Shown here piece by piece: positions 1-6,460 of a stretch of DNA of 9,255 nucleotides. The notes beneath the pieces are model-generated. The model was given only the letters and a program-made list of their open reading frames with translations, made no database searches and was not told the origin of the DNA. The position numbers and the translations under genes are program-made. Origin of the DNA: an uncultured Pseudodesulfovibrio sp. (GTDB taxonomy: Bacteria > Desulfobacterota > Desulfovibrionia > Desulfovibrionales > Desulfovibrionaceae); the NCBI GenBank assembly GCA_947259235.1, contig CAMYLL010000081.1, forward strand, positions 1-9,255, read 5' to 3'. Within the stretch, counting starts at the first letter, position 1; every line of letters begins with the position of its first letter.

Positions 1-912
1 CATGCCCGCCTGGAAGACCGTACCCTGGACGACCTGGGTGGGCTTGACCTTGCAGATGAGCAGGATGAGACCGCCGATGAGCAGCATCACTATCTGGATG
101 ACGATGCTCATCTTGATGGTCTTGGCCGGGGAGCCGTAGGCCGGGAGGATTTCAGGATAGACCGCGAACAGCCCGATGAGGGCCAGCGCGCCGCAGAAGA
201 GGAAAACCGACAGCTTGGCGGACCTGGGCAGTTCCTTGCCCAGCGTGGTGATGGTCTCGCCGAACATGTAGTGCTTGATCTCCGGGTCGGCCAGGCGCGC
301 CTGATAGTCGGGATCGTCTGCCAGGTCCTTACCCCGGCGGCTGGAAAACAGCGCGGCGAGGAAGATGCCGATCATGCACGAGGGCAGGGTGACGGCCAGC
401 ACCTGCAGGATGGATATCCCCACGTTGTTGCTGGCAGACATGGTGACAAAGGCGACCACCGCAGCCGCGATGGGCGAGCAGGTGATGCCCACCTGGGACG
501 CGATGGACGAGACCGCCACCGGACGCTCCGGGCGAATACCGTTCTTCAGGGAGATGTCGGCTATGATGGGCATCAGGGTGTAGACCACGTGGCCTGTACC
601 GCACAGCACTGTCAGGAAGAACGTGCAGTAGGGGGCCAGGAAGGTGATGCGCGCCGGATGTTTGCGCAGGAATCGTTCGGCGATCTGGATGAGGAAGTCC
701 ATGCCGCCTGCGGCCTGCAGGATGCCCGCCGTGGTGACGGCGGCGATGATGATGTAGATGACCGTGGTCGGGGGCGAGCCGGGCTTCATCTGGAAGCCGA
801 GAACCAGGATTGCCAGGCCTATGCCCGAAACGACGCCGAGGGCCACACCGCCCCGCCGTGCGCCGAAATACAGGCACGCGAGGACGATGAGAATTTGGAT
901 TACCGGGAGCAC
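1..912 (-). CDS. dcuB: DcuB-type anaerobic C4-dicarboxylate transporter (3' end outside window)
   Basis: Inner-membrane carrier that in the known family exchanges fumarate, malate or aspartate for succinate during anaerobic growth. The 304 visible residues are strongly hydrophobic and follow the DcuA/DcuB pattern: an N-terminal segment with YFGARRGGVALG (residues 15-26), LCGTGHVVYTLMPII (103-117), NGIRPERP (124-131), SRRGKDL in a cytoplasmic loop (about 191-197), and TVFQAGM at the window edge. As I recall the E. coli sequences, the GTGHVVYT, IRPERP and RGKDL stretches fit DcuB better than DcuA. Family members are about 430-446 residues, so roughly the last 130 are missing. The start is a GTG (910-912), chosen because GGAGG (920-924) lies 7 bases upstream and the hydrophobic N-terminus begins there; the first in-frame ATG is internal. 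A possible promoter lies at 973-1001. Family assignment is firm; substrate direction is inferred. Confidence 0.92.
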   Translation of the reverse strand, partial: MLPVIQILIVLACLYFGARRGGVALGVVSGIGLAILVLGFQMKPGSPPTTVIYIIIAAVTTAGILQAAGGMDFLIQIAERFLRKHPARITFLAPYCTFFLTVLCGTGHVVYTLMPIIADISLKNGIRPERPVAVSSIASQVGITCSPIAAAVVAFVTMSASNNVGISILQVLAVTLPSCMIGIFLAALFSSRRGKDLADDPDYQARLADPEIKHYMFGETITTLGKELPRSAKLSVFLFCGALALIGLFAVYPEILPAYGSPAKTIKMSIVIQIVMLLIGGLILLICKVKPTQVVQGTVFQAGM

Positions 913-972
913 GATGACACCTCCATTGCGGAAGTTTGTGTTGTTGATAACAGGAATCGCAGTGGTTACTTT

Positions 973-1001
973 TATATAGCCATAGGGGAAAACGATATCG
1001 A
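973..1001 (-). promoter_or_regulatory. Candidate sigma70-type promoter for the DcuB gene
   Basis: Read on the minus strand, TCGATA (996-1001) is followed after exactly 17 bases by TATATA (973-978). The -35 matches TTGACA at four of six bases and the -10 is AT-rich. Transcription would start near 966, giving a leader of about 54 bases before the GTG start. I found no clear FNR or CRP site beside it. The rest of the 913-1180 gap shows no gene and no convincing terminator for the FUSC gene. Confidence 0.4.
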
Positions 1002-1180
1002 CTTCAAGGAGAAGTATTCATCCTTTTCTAAACGAGTCGGGAGGGTTGCAGCGCTGTTCGTGCGGCATGGCGTGACAGGTGTTCCGACGGGGGGGAATCG
1101 CCGCCTTGCCACATGGAGCGGTCATCGTCAGGAAGAGAAAATCAGTGTCCGTGCACCTGGGGGGCTTGCCTCTCCTTCGC

Positions 1181-2242
1181 TCAGGCCTTCGTCTGTATTG
1201 CGGGCGCGGCCTTTCTCTGCTCGGCATGGCGCAGCAGCACCCGGGCCATGAAGCGTTGCGAGTGATAGAACGAGAAGAATTTCATGAGCATCTGCAGGGA
1301 GAACCGTTTGGTCACGCCCAGGTCGCGCAGCTCGCTCAGTCGGACATGGGCGGCGTTCAGGGCTTCGGCCAGAGGTTCCTCGTCCAGGGGGTCGCCCTGC
1401 CCGATGGCCGTGAGGGACCGCTGGATGGCCTCGGTCAAGGCCCGTAGCTCCGCCTCCATGAGGATGTCGTAGCCCTGGTCCTGGGCGTCGTTGAGGGAGT
1501 TGAACATGGCCCGCATGTGCGGCAGGCAGGTTTCCAGGGTATTCAATTTCAAACCAAGGGCCTGGGTGTCGTCGCGGTAGAGCAGCCGTTCATGGTGCAG
1601 CACTCCCTGAAAGAGGTTGCGGTCTTCGGCAACCTCGGCCTCCAGCCGGTCCAGCTGGTCCGGGGTCATCATGCTCTGGCGGTGGAGGAACGCGTCGATC
1701 AGCTCGCCGTACACCCCGGCCAGCGTCGAGAACTGGCGTTGCAGGCGCAGGGTGAGCGCCGTGCTCGCGCGCTGGGGCCACAGGGTGACGCTGACGAGAA
1801 AGGCGCAGGTGACGCCCAGGGCTATCTCCAGCACCCGCTCCATGCCGAAGACCAGCCGGTCAGGCTCGCCAACGCTGGCCAGGAACACGATGGCCGTGGT
1901 GATGGCGGCCATGCGGTAGCGGGCGTTGTAGCGGGTCATGTAGGCGCAGAAGGCGATGGACAGGAACAGCATCAGCAGGATCATGGGCTGGCTGTCCGGG
2001 CACAGCAGGATGGCCACGGCGGCGATGACCGCACCCACGGCCGTGCCGGAGAAGCGATACCAGCACATGCGGATGGAATCCGCCACGGACATCTGCATGA
2101 CGATGACAGCAGACAGGGCCGCCCAGTAGGCGAAGGGGAAGTGAAAGAAATCCGCGGCGACATAGGCCAGCACCGAGGCCAGCCCGGTTTTGATGCCGTG
2201 CCTGATGTGGGATTTCGTGGAGTTGGGATCGACGTGCCGCAT
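1181..2242 (-). CDS. FUSC-family (fusaric acid resistance / aromatic acid exporter-like) membrane protein
   Basis: Predicted inner-membrane protein of the FUSC / aromatic-acid-exporter group, some members of which export aromatic carboxylic acids; the substrate here is unknown. The 353 residues split into a membrane half (about six hydrophobic segments between residues 19 and 154) and a cytoplasmic helical half rich in charged residues (about 157-353). Family-like features are RFSGTAVGAVIA (63-74), a tight basic loop YNARYR (105-110), and RVLEIALGVT ending in LWP (136-156). I start at the ATG 2240-2242. The frame stays open to a TTG at 2281, but that adds a polar 13-residue tail and has no well-placed ribosome binding site; the site before the ATG (CGGA) is also weak. 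Its start lies 143 bases after the ybaK stop. At about 350 residues it is half the size of full-length FUSC proteins such as YccS, consistent with a short single-module member. Family is fairly sure, role unknown. Confidence 0.8.
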   Translation of the reverse strand: MRHVDPNSTKSHIRHGIKTGLASVLAYVAADFFHFPFAYWAALSAVIVMQMSVADSIRMCWYRFSGTAVGAVIAAVAILLCPDSQPMILLMLFLSIAFCAYMTRYNARYRMAAITTAIVFLASVGEPDRLVFGMERVLEIALGVTCAFLVSVTLWPQRASTALTLRLQRQFSTLAGVYGELIDAFLHRQSMMTPDQLDRLEAEVAEDRNLFQGVLHHERLLYRDDTQALGLKLNTLETCLPHMRAMFNSLNDAQDQGYDILMEAELRALTEAIQRSLTAIGQGDPLDEEPLAEALNAAHVRLSELRDLGVTKRFSLQMLMKFFSFYHSQRFMARVLLRHAEQRKAAPAIQTKA

Positions 2243-2327
2243 GGTTTTTCCGCACCCGGTTTGCCGTGTCCGGGCCGACAAGGCAAGTGAAAAATGTGTC
2301 CTTCAAACGTCCTTTCCATAGCGCATC

Positions 2328-2385
2328 CGCGCCGGGCGGGGAAACGCTTTCGGGTGAATATAACCCCGGTGTCGCCCGGGCGCGG
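2328..2385 (-). other. Imperfect GC-rich inverted repeat immediately after ybaK
   Basis: On the plus strand, CCGCGCCGGGCG (2328-2339) and CGCCCGGGCGCGG (2373-2385) are inverted copies with one extra base in the second arm, separated by 33 bases. The outer arm begins directly at the ybaK stop codon. As RNA it would form a strong stem behind ybaK, but there is no T-run directly after it on the minus strand. It is therefore more likely a transcript-end or stabilising stem, or a Rho-associated structure, than a textbook intrinsic terminator. Confidence 0.4.
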
Positions 2386-2850
2386 CTACCGTGCCAGCGG
2401 GGCGAATGCGGCGCCGGTCAGGGCGGCGAGGTCTTCGGGAGAGAGCTCGATCTCCATGCCCCGGCGACCGGCGCTGACGAACATGGTGGCGTGGTCCCGG
2501 GCGGAGGCGTCTATGACGGTGCGCAACCGCTTCTTCTGCCCCAGGGGGCTGACCCCGCCCACCACGTAGCCGGTGACGCGCTCGACCACGGCGACATCGG
2601 CCATGGTCATTTTCTTGGCCCCCACGGCCTTGGCCAGCCGCTTCAGGTCGAGCTGATACATGACGGGGACCACGGCCACGTAGAGGTCGTGGTCGTCTGC
2701 CGCCACCAGGGTCTTGTAGACCCGCTCGGGGGCGACTCCCATCTTCTGCGCCGCCTCCCTGCCGTAGGACTCTGCGGCGGGGTCGTGCTCGTATTCATGA
2801 ACGGTGTAGGCTATCTTCGCCTGTTTCGCCTTGTTGATTGCCGGAGTCAT
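2386..2850 (-). CDS. ybaK: YbaK/EbsC-family Cys-tRNA(Pro) deacylase
   Basis: Cytoplasmic trans-editing enzyme that hydrolyses cysteine wrongly attached to tRNA(Pro) by prolyl-tRNA synthetase, which protects translation accuracy. The 154 residues cover the whole single-domain family and match E. coli YbaK along their length as I remember it: MTPA at the start, YEHDPA (20-25), VYKTL with the conserved Lys46 (44-48), QLDLKRLAKAVGAKK (66-80), TGYVVGGVSPLGQKKRL (93-109) with the Gly-Gly and Pro-x-Gly substrate pocket, and FVSAGRRGMEIEL (124-136). The ATG at 2848-2850 is chosen by that N-terminal match; its ribosome binding site (GGGAC) is poor. The frame extends upstream to 3051, but that part overlaps the AbrB gene and lacks family similarity. 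It lies 91 bases after the AbrB-family gene, so co-transcription is possible. Confidence 0.96.
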   Translation of the reverse strand: MTPAINKAKQAKIAYTVHEYEHDPAAESYGREAAQKMGVAPERVYKTLVAADDHDLYVAVVPVMYQLDLKRLAKAVGAKKMTMADVAVVERVTGYVVGGVSPLGQKKRLRTVIDASARDHATMFVSAGRRGMEIELSPEDLAALTGAAFAPLAR

Positions 2851-2941
2851 TGGCCGTGTCCCGTGGTCTGTTGTGTTGTTGCATATCGTTGAAATATCGA
2901 ATCGCCATGCGGGTGTGTTGTTCCCGGCCAGCGGGCGCTTG

Positions 2942-4018
2942 TCAAGAGGGGGGCGCGCCCGGGGGGGAACCGACCCGGCAGAGCAGCCTGGCAAGGGGAG
3001 GACCGGCCAGAACCACGGCGAACAGGCGCAGGGTCTGGAGTGCGATGACAAAAGGCACGTCGCAGTCGCTGCCCAGCGCGATGGCGGTCACCGTATCGAG
3101 CCCGCCCGGGCTGGTGGCGAGATAGGCGGTGAGGCCGTCCACGCCCATGAACCGGGTGAGCATCCAGGCCGCCGCGCTGCACAGGGACATCAGGAGCAAG
3201 ATGGCCGCGAGCATCTGCGGCAGCGACCGCAAGGCGTGCCGTACCGTGGCGGCGGTGAAGCTCAGCCCCACGTACCAGCCCAGAACCGCATAGGTGCAGC
3301 ACTGGAGCCAGAAGGGCAGGGTCAGCTGGACCACCCCGATGGAGTTGAGCGCCGCTCCGGCGAGCATGGGGATGAGCAGCGCGCCGGACGGCAGGGGGAG
3401 CCTGTGGCTCAGGAGGTAGCCGCCGACGACGATGAGCAGGGTGTGCAGCAGGGGGACCAAGGGCGCGTCAAACCCCGGGGACCAGCCGATCTGATCAGGC
3501 GACGCGGCGACGGGGGGCAGAAGGACATAGGACACGACCGAGGCGGTGAGCACCACCACGAAGAGCCGCGTGTACTGCATGAAGGCCACCATGCGCAGGT
3601 CGGCGCCATGCGCCTCGGCCATGGCTGTCATGATGGCGGCCCCGCCGGGAGTGGTCCCCCAGGCGGCCGTGCTGCCCGGAAGCGAGCCGAACCGCATGAG
3701 CACGAACCCCGCCAGCGTGCCGGAAAGTACTATGGTGGCGATGACGAGAGCCATTACGGGCCAATGCCTGGCAAAGGGTTCGACAAGCGATGGCGTCAGG
3801 GTCTGCGCCACCAGACAGCCGAACATTGACTGGGAAAGGACGAAGGCCCGGCGGGGGACGGCGATGGGCACGCCGCGCAGGGCAAAGAACACGCCGCACA
3901 CCATGGGGCCGAGCATGATGGCGCCCGGCAGCCCCACCCTGTGCAGGGCGACGGCAAGGACGGCGGAGGCGAGGGTCAAGGCCCCCCAGCGGGACAGGCG
4001 GATGATGAAGGTCGGCAT
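2942..4018 (-). CDS. AbrB-family (ammonia monooxygenase-like) inner-membrane protein
   Basis: Polytopic membrane protein of the AbrB family, which is often misnamed 'ammonia monooxygenase' and is of unsettled function, probably transport or membrane regulation. It is 358 residues, close to the family norm, with about ten hydrophobic segments. The hallmark internal duplication is visible: half one has WGTTPGGAAIMTAMA (120-134) followed by MVAFMQYTRLFVVV (143-156), and half two has YLATSPGGLDTVTAIA (309-324) followed by ALQTLRLFAVV (336-346). So the same (T/S)-(T/S)-P-G-G ... RLF(V/A)VV unit occurs in each half. The ATG at 4016-4018 has a weak GAGAT site 6 bases upstream. The leader holds a strong 7-bp hairpin (4033-4051). 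No subunit, oxidase or ammonia-related gene lies next to it, so the monooxygenase label should not be used. This is not the unrelated AbrB transcription factor. Confidence 0.9.
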   Translation of the reverse strand: MPTFIIRLSRWGALTLASAVLAVALHRVGLPGAIMLGPMVCGVFFALRGVPIAVPRRAFVLSQSMFGCLVAQTLTPSLVEPFARHWPVMALVIATIVLSGTLAGFVLMRFGSLPGSTAAWGTTPGGAAIMTAMAEAHGADLRMVAFMQYTRLFVVVLTASVVSYVLLPPVAASPDQIGWSPGFDAPLVPLLHTLLIVVGGYLLSHRLPLPSGALLIPMLAGAALNSIGVVQLTLPFWLQCCTYAVLGWYVGLSFTAATVRHALRSLPQMLAAILLLMSLCSAAAWMLTRFMGVDGLTAYLATSPGGLDTVTAIALGSDCDVPFVIALQTLRLFAVVLAGPPLARLLCRVGSPPGAPPS

Positions 4019-4032
4019 GGTTGATCTCTGTG

Positions 4033-4051
4033 GCCCCGGCGGCTCCGGGGC
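4033..4051 (-). promoter_or_regulatory. Strong hairpin in the 5' leader of the AbrB-family gene
   Basis: GCCCCGG (4033-4039) and CCGGGGC (4045-4051) form a perfect 7-bp GC-only stem with a 5-base loop. On the transcript it ends 14 bases before the ATG, directly ahead of the weak ribosome binding site, so it may modulate translation or serve as a protein-binding stem. It lacks a T-run and is not an intrinsic terminator. The rest of the 4019-4300 gap holds two more GC-rich inverted repeats (4120-4144 and 4213-4237) and no gene I can support. Confidence 0.45.
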
Positions 4052-4119
4052 GCAGGGGGGAGCCTACATACCGACCGTGCGGAAGTACAGGGGGAACCCG
4101 CCTCGCGGCCCGGCAAGGT

Positions 4120-4144
4120 CGGGAGCGGCCGGTTGCGGCTCCCG
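4120..4144 (-). other. Inverted repeat downstream of the solute-binding protein gene
   Basis: CGGGAGC (4120-4126) pairs with GCTCCCG (4138-4144) around an 11-base loop: seven perfect base pairs. It sits between the solute-binding protein stop and the AbrB-family start, and no T-run follows on the minus strand. A second, 6-bp repeat (TCCCGG 4213-4218 with CCGGGA 4232-4237) lies nearer the stop codon. Either could protect the 3' end of the upstream transcript or contribute to Rho-dependent termination. Confidence 0.35.
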
Positions 4145-4300
4145 GAAAGGGTCGCATGGGAGCAGGAAAGGCGTTGCGGATATCGCCACTGCTGTTCAGC
4201 GGGGTCGTCTGATCCCGGAGGGAGGGCTTGCCCGGGAGGTCTGGGGTGTCAGGGAAGAGGATGTCGGCTGTTCGTTGCGGTGTTCCGCCTGTGTCGTGCA

Positions 4301-5122
4301 TCATTCATGAACGTACTTCCTCACGATGGCGTCAATCAGTCCTTCGTTTTTCATTGCCGCAATAATGGCGTTGATTTCGGGCATCCTTTCTTTCAACGGG
4401 GATTTTTTGCTGATTCCAAAATGAAGCTCCCATTCGATGAACGACTTCTTTGAAGGAACGACCTTTCCGATCAATTCCGGGTACTGCTTGAACAACCCGC
4501 CGGCCACGATCTCGTTGCACGGAAACACGTCTATCCTGTGTGACAGCAGCATCCTGAAATTGGACAGATCGCTGTTTGCCACGTTCACGTCCATATCCTT
4601 GAGCATTTCGTCAAATCGCGTGCCGTAGCTGTAGCCCCGGGTTACGCCTATTTTGTAAGCGCGCAGATCATGGATGCGTTCGAAACCGGCGGCGACGCCG
4701 GGCCTGTCCGCGGCGGACCAGATGAGCCCCCTGACCGTCAGGACGGCGTCCGTGAACTCGATATACGCCTGCCGCTCCGGTGTTTTGATCAGGATCATGA
4801 TGCCGTCTTTGGTGCCGATTTCCAGAGACTCCAAAGCCCGCTTCAAGGGATACATCTCAATATCCCCCTTCAGATTCATCCTGCCCAACAGCGTGTGAAC
4901 CAGTTCAACGGCTATCCCTTGAACCTCGCCGTTGCCCTGATAATAGAATGGAGGGTAGTCGAAGGCGGCCAGATGAACCGGCTCGTCCCCGAGAGCGGTC
5001 CGGGCGGGCAGCCACAGGAAGAGTACGCACGCTGCGGCAACGAGCGTCGTCCATCGACGCAATCCGCCGTGGCGGAGGAGGCCTGTGCCCCGATTCTCAT
5101 CTACAGCAGTCCCTGCCTGCAT
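4301..5122 (-). CDS. Periplasmic family-3 solute-binding protein, stand-alone
   Basis: Secreted binding protein of the SBP_bac_3 type, normally the amino-acid-binding part of an ABC importer or a sensor input. From the ATG at 5122 it has 273 residues. A basic stretch (Arg17-Arg23), a hydrophobic core (about 26-40) and a small-residue site near ALG/D (43-46) form a signal peptide. The mature part shows the family opening FDYPPFYY (54-61), then GEVQGIAVELVHTLL (65-79), the EFTDAVLTVRGLIW region (122-135) and IGVTRGYSYG (158-167). No permease or ATPase gene is adjacent, so it either borrows a distant importer or acts as a sensor. The start is uncertain: a TTG at 5060-5062 would place the signal peptide right at the N-terminus, and the frame is open upstream to an ATG at 5299. 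DNA here is more AT-rich (28 of 60 G+C at 4321-4380) than the AbrB gene (41 of 60 at 3301-3360). Ligand unknown. Confidence 0.82.
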   Translation of the reverse strand: MQAGTAVDENRGTGLLRHGGLRRWTTLVAAACVLFLWLPARTALGDEPVHLAAFDYPPFYYQGNGEVQGIAVELVHTLLGRMNLKGDIEMYPLKRALESLEIGTKDGIMILIKTPERQAYIEFTDAVLTVRGLIWSAADRPGVAAGFERIHDLRAYKIGVTRGYSYGTRFDEMLKDMDVNVANSDLSNFRMLLSHRIDVFPCNEIVAGGLFKQYPELIGKVVPSKKSFIEWELHFGISKKSPLKERMPEINAIIAAMKNEGLIDAIVRKYVHE

Positions 5123-5245
5123 ACACCGTATTCCCGTTTTTGCGACTTCGTCGATCAGTTGGCCCACTTTGCGTGACGCGTGGGCTGGTATTGGAAGCGT
5201 CCCGGTTTTCCATCCCTGCTGTTTCATCAGCCAGTGTACCACGAT

Positions 5246-5265
5246 ACCATACAATCCGGTATGGT
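5246..5265. promoter_or_regulatory. Perfect 7+7 inverted repeat upstream of the solute-binding gene
   Basis: ACCATAC (5246-5252) and GTATGGT (5259-5265) are exact inverted copies around 6 bases. The size and spacing suit a dimeric regulator site, or an RNA stem. It lies 124-143 bases upstream of the preferred ATG of the solute-binding gene, and would fall inside the coding region if the upstream ATG at 5299 were used. Confidence 0.35.
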
Positions 5266-5303
5266 CATAGAAGATGTGGTGTTTTTTTGGACAGGGCATC
5301 GGG

Positions 5304-5316
5304 GGTGGAATCCACC
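5304..5316. promoter_or_regulatory. Short palindrome GGTGGA-A-TCCACC
   Basis: Two perfect 6-base arms (5304-5309 and 5311-5316) flank one base. It lies just downstream of a minus-strand -10-like TATACT (5319-5324), where a repressor of the solute-binding gene could bind. Short palindromes arise by chance, so this is weak. Confidence 0.25.
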
Positions 5317-5564
5317 GCAGTATAAAGTCACACCGTGTCCGGGGCGTGCCGTAGCAGCGTCCGTGTCATCGCTCGTTCTGATGCGCCTTTGGCCGAAAAA
5401 TGATTCGAAGTCAATCTGTGCCTTGGGGGATTGTACTGTTGGGGGGATGATTTGAATAATCCCGACAAAAGAGGTGGCCGAAGGAGGCGAATCGCGTTCT
5501 CGTGCGAACGGAGAGTGCTAAGCCAGGGGGGGGCCTGGGTCAACCCTCTGTCTTGGTTCGTGAT

Positions 5565-5582
5565 GGAACTGGTCCAAGTTCC
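5565..5582. promoter_or_regulatory. Inverted repeat GGAACT-N6-AGTTCC just upstream of the DUF1538 promoter
   Basis: Perfect 6-base arms (5565-5570 and 5577-5582) around GGTCCA. The right arm ends 8 bases before the -35 hexamer at 5591, a usual place for an activator site. No regulator gene is in the window, so the binding protein is unknown. Confidence 0.4.
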
Positions 5583-5590
5583 GATTTGTG

Positions 5591-5619
5591 TTGATTTCGG
5601 TAGTAATGGCCGGTATATT
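5591..5619 (+). promoter_or_regulatory. Sigma70-type promoter of the DUF1538-PII-CBS operon
   Basis: TTGATT (5591-5596), a 17-base spacer, then TATATT (5614-5619). The -35 matches the consensus at four of six positions and the -10 at five of six, with ideal spacing, in a short AT-rich patch inside GC-rich DNA. Transcription would begin near 5626, leaving about 50 bases of leader before the ATG at 5677. Confidence 0.65.
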
Positions 5620-5676
5620 TTATAGGTAGCATAGTATTATTCGTGTGGCGGCTTCTCGGATTGTCCCGGAGGGTGG

Positions 5677-6450
5677 ATGGACAAAAATGCTTCTTTTTTG
5701 CTGGTCAAATCCCTTGAGCAGACATTTGGCGCAAGGCTCTGGTCGTCTGTAAAGGATTTGTTGCCCATCATATTGGTCATCGCATTCTTCCAGGGGGTGG
5801 TCCTTCGACAGCCCTTGCCCGATGTGCTCGGGGTGCTTGAGGGAGGAGTGCTGGTCGTTCTCGGTCTGACCCTTTTTATCCAGGGCCTGGAAATGGGGCT
5901 GTTCCCCATCGGCGAACAGATGGCCCACGCGCTGGCCCGCAAAGGCAGCCTTTTCTGGCTCCTGACCTTTTCGTTTGCCCTCGGGTTTTCCACCACTGTG
6001 GCCGAACCAGCTCTGATCGCCGTATCCAAGGAAGCGTCCAGCGTTGCGGCAAAGGGAGGGCTTATCGGAATGGACGAAGGGGCCATGGGCAGTTATGCAC
6101 TGGGACTGCGCCTGTCGGTCGCCTTCTCCGTCGGTGTTTCCATCCTGATCGGGGTCCTGCGTATCCTGAAAGGGTGGCCTGTGCACTATCTCATAATCGG
6201 AGGATACGTGCTCGTTATGGTCATGACCGTGTTCGCCCCGGAGGAGATCGTGGGTATCGCGTATGATGCGGGCGGGGTGACCACGTCCACGGTGACCGTC
6301 CCGCTTGTGGCGGCACTGGGGGTCGGCCTCGCGTCAATAATCAAGGGACGCAATCCGCTCATTGACGGTTTCGGGCTGATCGCATTCGCATCACTGCTGC
6401 CAATGATAGCCGTGATCGGTTACGGGCTGATTATTTTTGGCGTAGGCTGA
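5677..6450 (+). CDS. DUF1538-family membrane protein, first subunit of a paired carrier
   Basis: Inner-membrane protein of 257 residues, almost entirely hydrophobic, with about six to eight membrane segments. It shows DUF1538 hallmarks: VVLRQP (41-46), [14 protein letters not shown] (66-79), GFSTTVAEP (103-111), [15 protein letters not shown] (195-209) and [13 protein letters not shown] (230-242). The gene 10 bases downstream encodes a paralogue with the same motifs in the same order, so the two probably form a heteromer. From memory, a DUF1538 pair from Halomonas, called UmpAB, was reported to work as a Na+(Li+,K+)/H+ antiporter needing both subunits; whether that holds here is open. The ATG at 5677 has GGAGGG (5668-5673) only 3-4 bases upstream, a tight but usable spacing. 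The PII-like and CBS genes behind it suggest control by nucleotide levels. Family is firm; substrate is inferred. Confidence 0.9.
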   Translation: MDKNASFLLVKSLEQTFGARLWSSVKDLLPIILVIAFFQGVVLRQPLPDVLGVLEGGVLVVLGLTLFIQGLEMGLFPIGEQMAHALARKGSLFWLLTFSFALGFSTTVAEPALIAVSKEASSVAAKGGLIGMDEGAMGSYALGLRLSVAFSVGVSILIGVLRILKGWPVHYLIIGGYVLVMVMTVFAPEEIVGIAYDAGGVTTSTVTVPLVAALGVGLASIIKGRNPLIDGFGLIAFASLLPMIAVIGYGLIIFGVG

Positions 6451-6460
6451 GGAGTACCGC

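Larger units (their letters stand above)
5123..5590. other. Intergenic region between divergent units, without a supported gene
   Basis: This stretch separates the leftward solute-binding gene from the rightward DUF1538 operon. Its first 177 bases (to 5299) stay open in frame with the solute-binding gene. The rest has no frame with a good start and family likeness. It contains perfect inverted repeats at 5246-5265, 5304-5316 and 5565-5582, and a CCAGG/CCTGG repeat around a G-run (5523-5538). For the leftward gene I can offer only -10-like hexamers on the minus strand, TATACT (5319-5324) and TACAAT (5430-5435), neither with a good -35. No tRNA or known small RNA was recognised. Confidence 0.5.

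Noticed and set aside
271..1251. 326-codon plus-strand frame opposite the DcuB gene and its upstream gap
   Set aside because: Asp/Gly/Arg/His-rich translation with no recognisable domain, antisense to a firm DcuB match. Its portion in the gap is short and unsupported.
2242..2281. TTG start adding 13 residues to the FUSC protein
   Set aside because: No ribosome site at a proper distance, and the added residues are polar and unlike a FUSC N-terminus.
1517..2290. 257-codon plus-strand frame opposite the FUSC gene
   Set aside because: Low-complexity Gly/His/Gln/Arg translation opposite a clear membrane gene; no suitable ribosome site.
2831..3829. Long open frame on the plus strand opposite the AbrB-family gene (332 codons), with a sister frame at 3546-4310
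   Set aside because: Composition is Gly/Arg/His/Gln-rich with no family likeness, and it mirrors a well-supported membrane gene. Such frames are common opposite GC-rich genes.
2942..4018. Naming the AbrB-family protein an ammonia monooxygenase
   Set aside because: The sequence shows a duplicated membrane protein without oxidase ligands or subunits nearby; the label comes from an old database name.
3495..4304. 269-codon minus-strand frame covering the gap between the solute-binding and AbrB-family genes
   Set aside because: About two thirds overlap the AbrB-family gene in another frame, and the remainder is Arg/Pro/His-rich without a ribosome binding site or family likeness.
5405..5440. Minus-strand promoter for the solute-binding gene using TTGACT (5409-5414) or TACAAT (5430-5435)
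   Set aside because: TTGACT has no -10 at a proper distance and TACAAT lacks a -35; each is an isolated half-element.
5455..5540. Possible structured small RNA or tRNA in the divergent region
   Set aside because: Some short complementary segments exist, but no cloverleaf, T-loop motif in context, or known small RNA core could be assembled.
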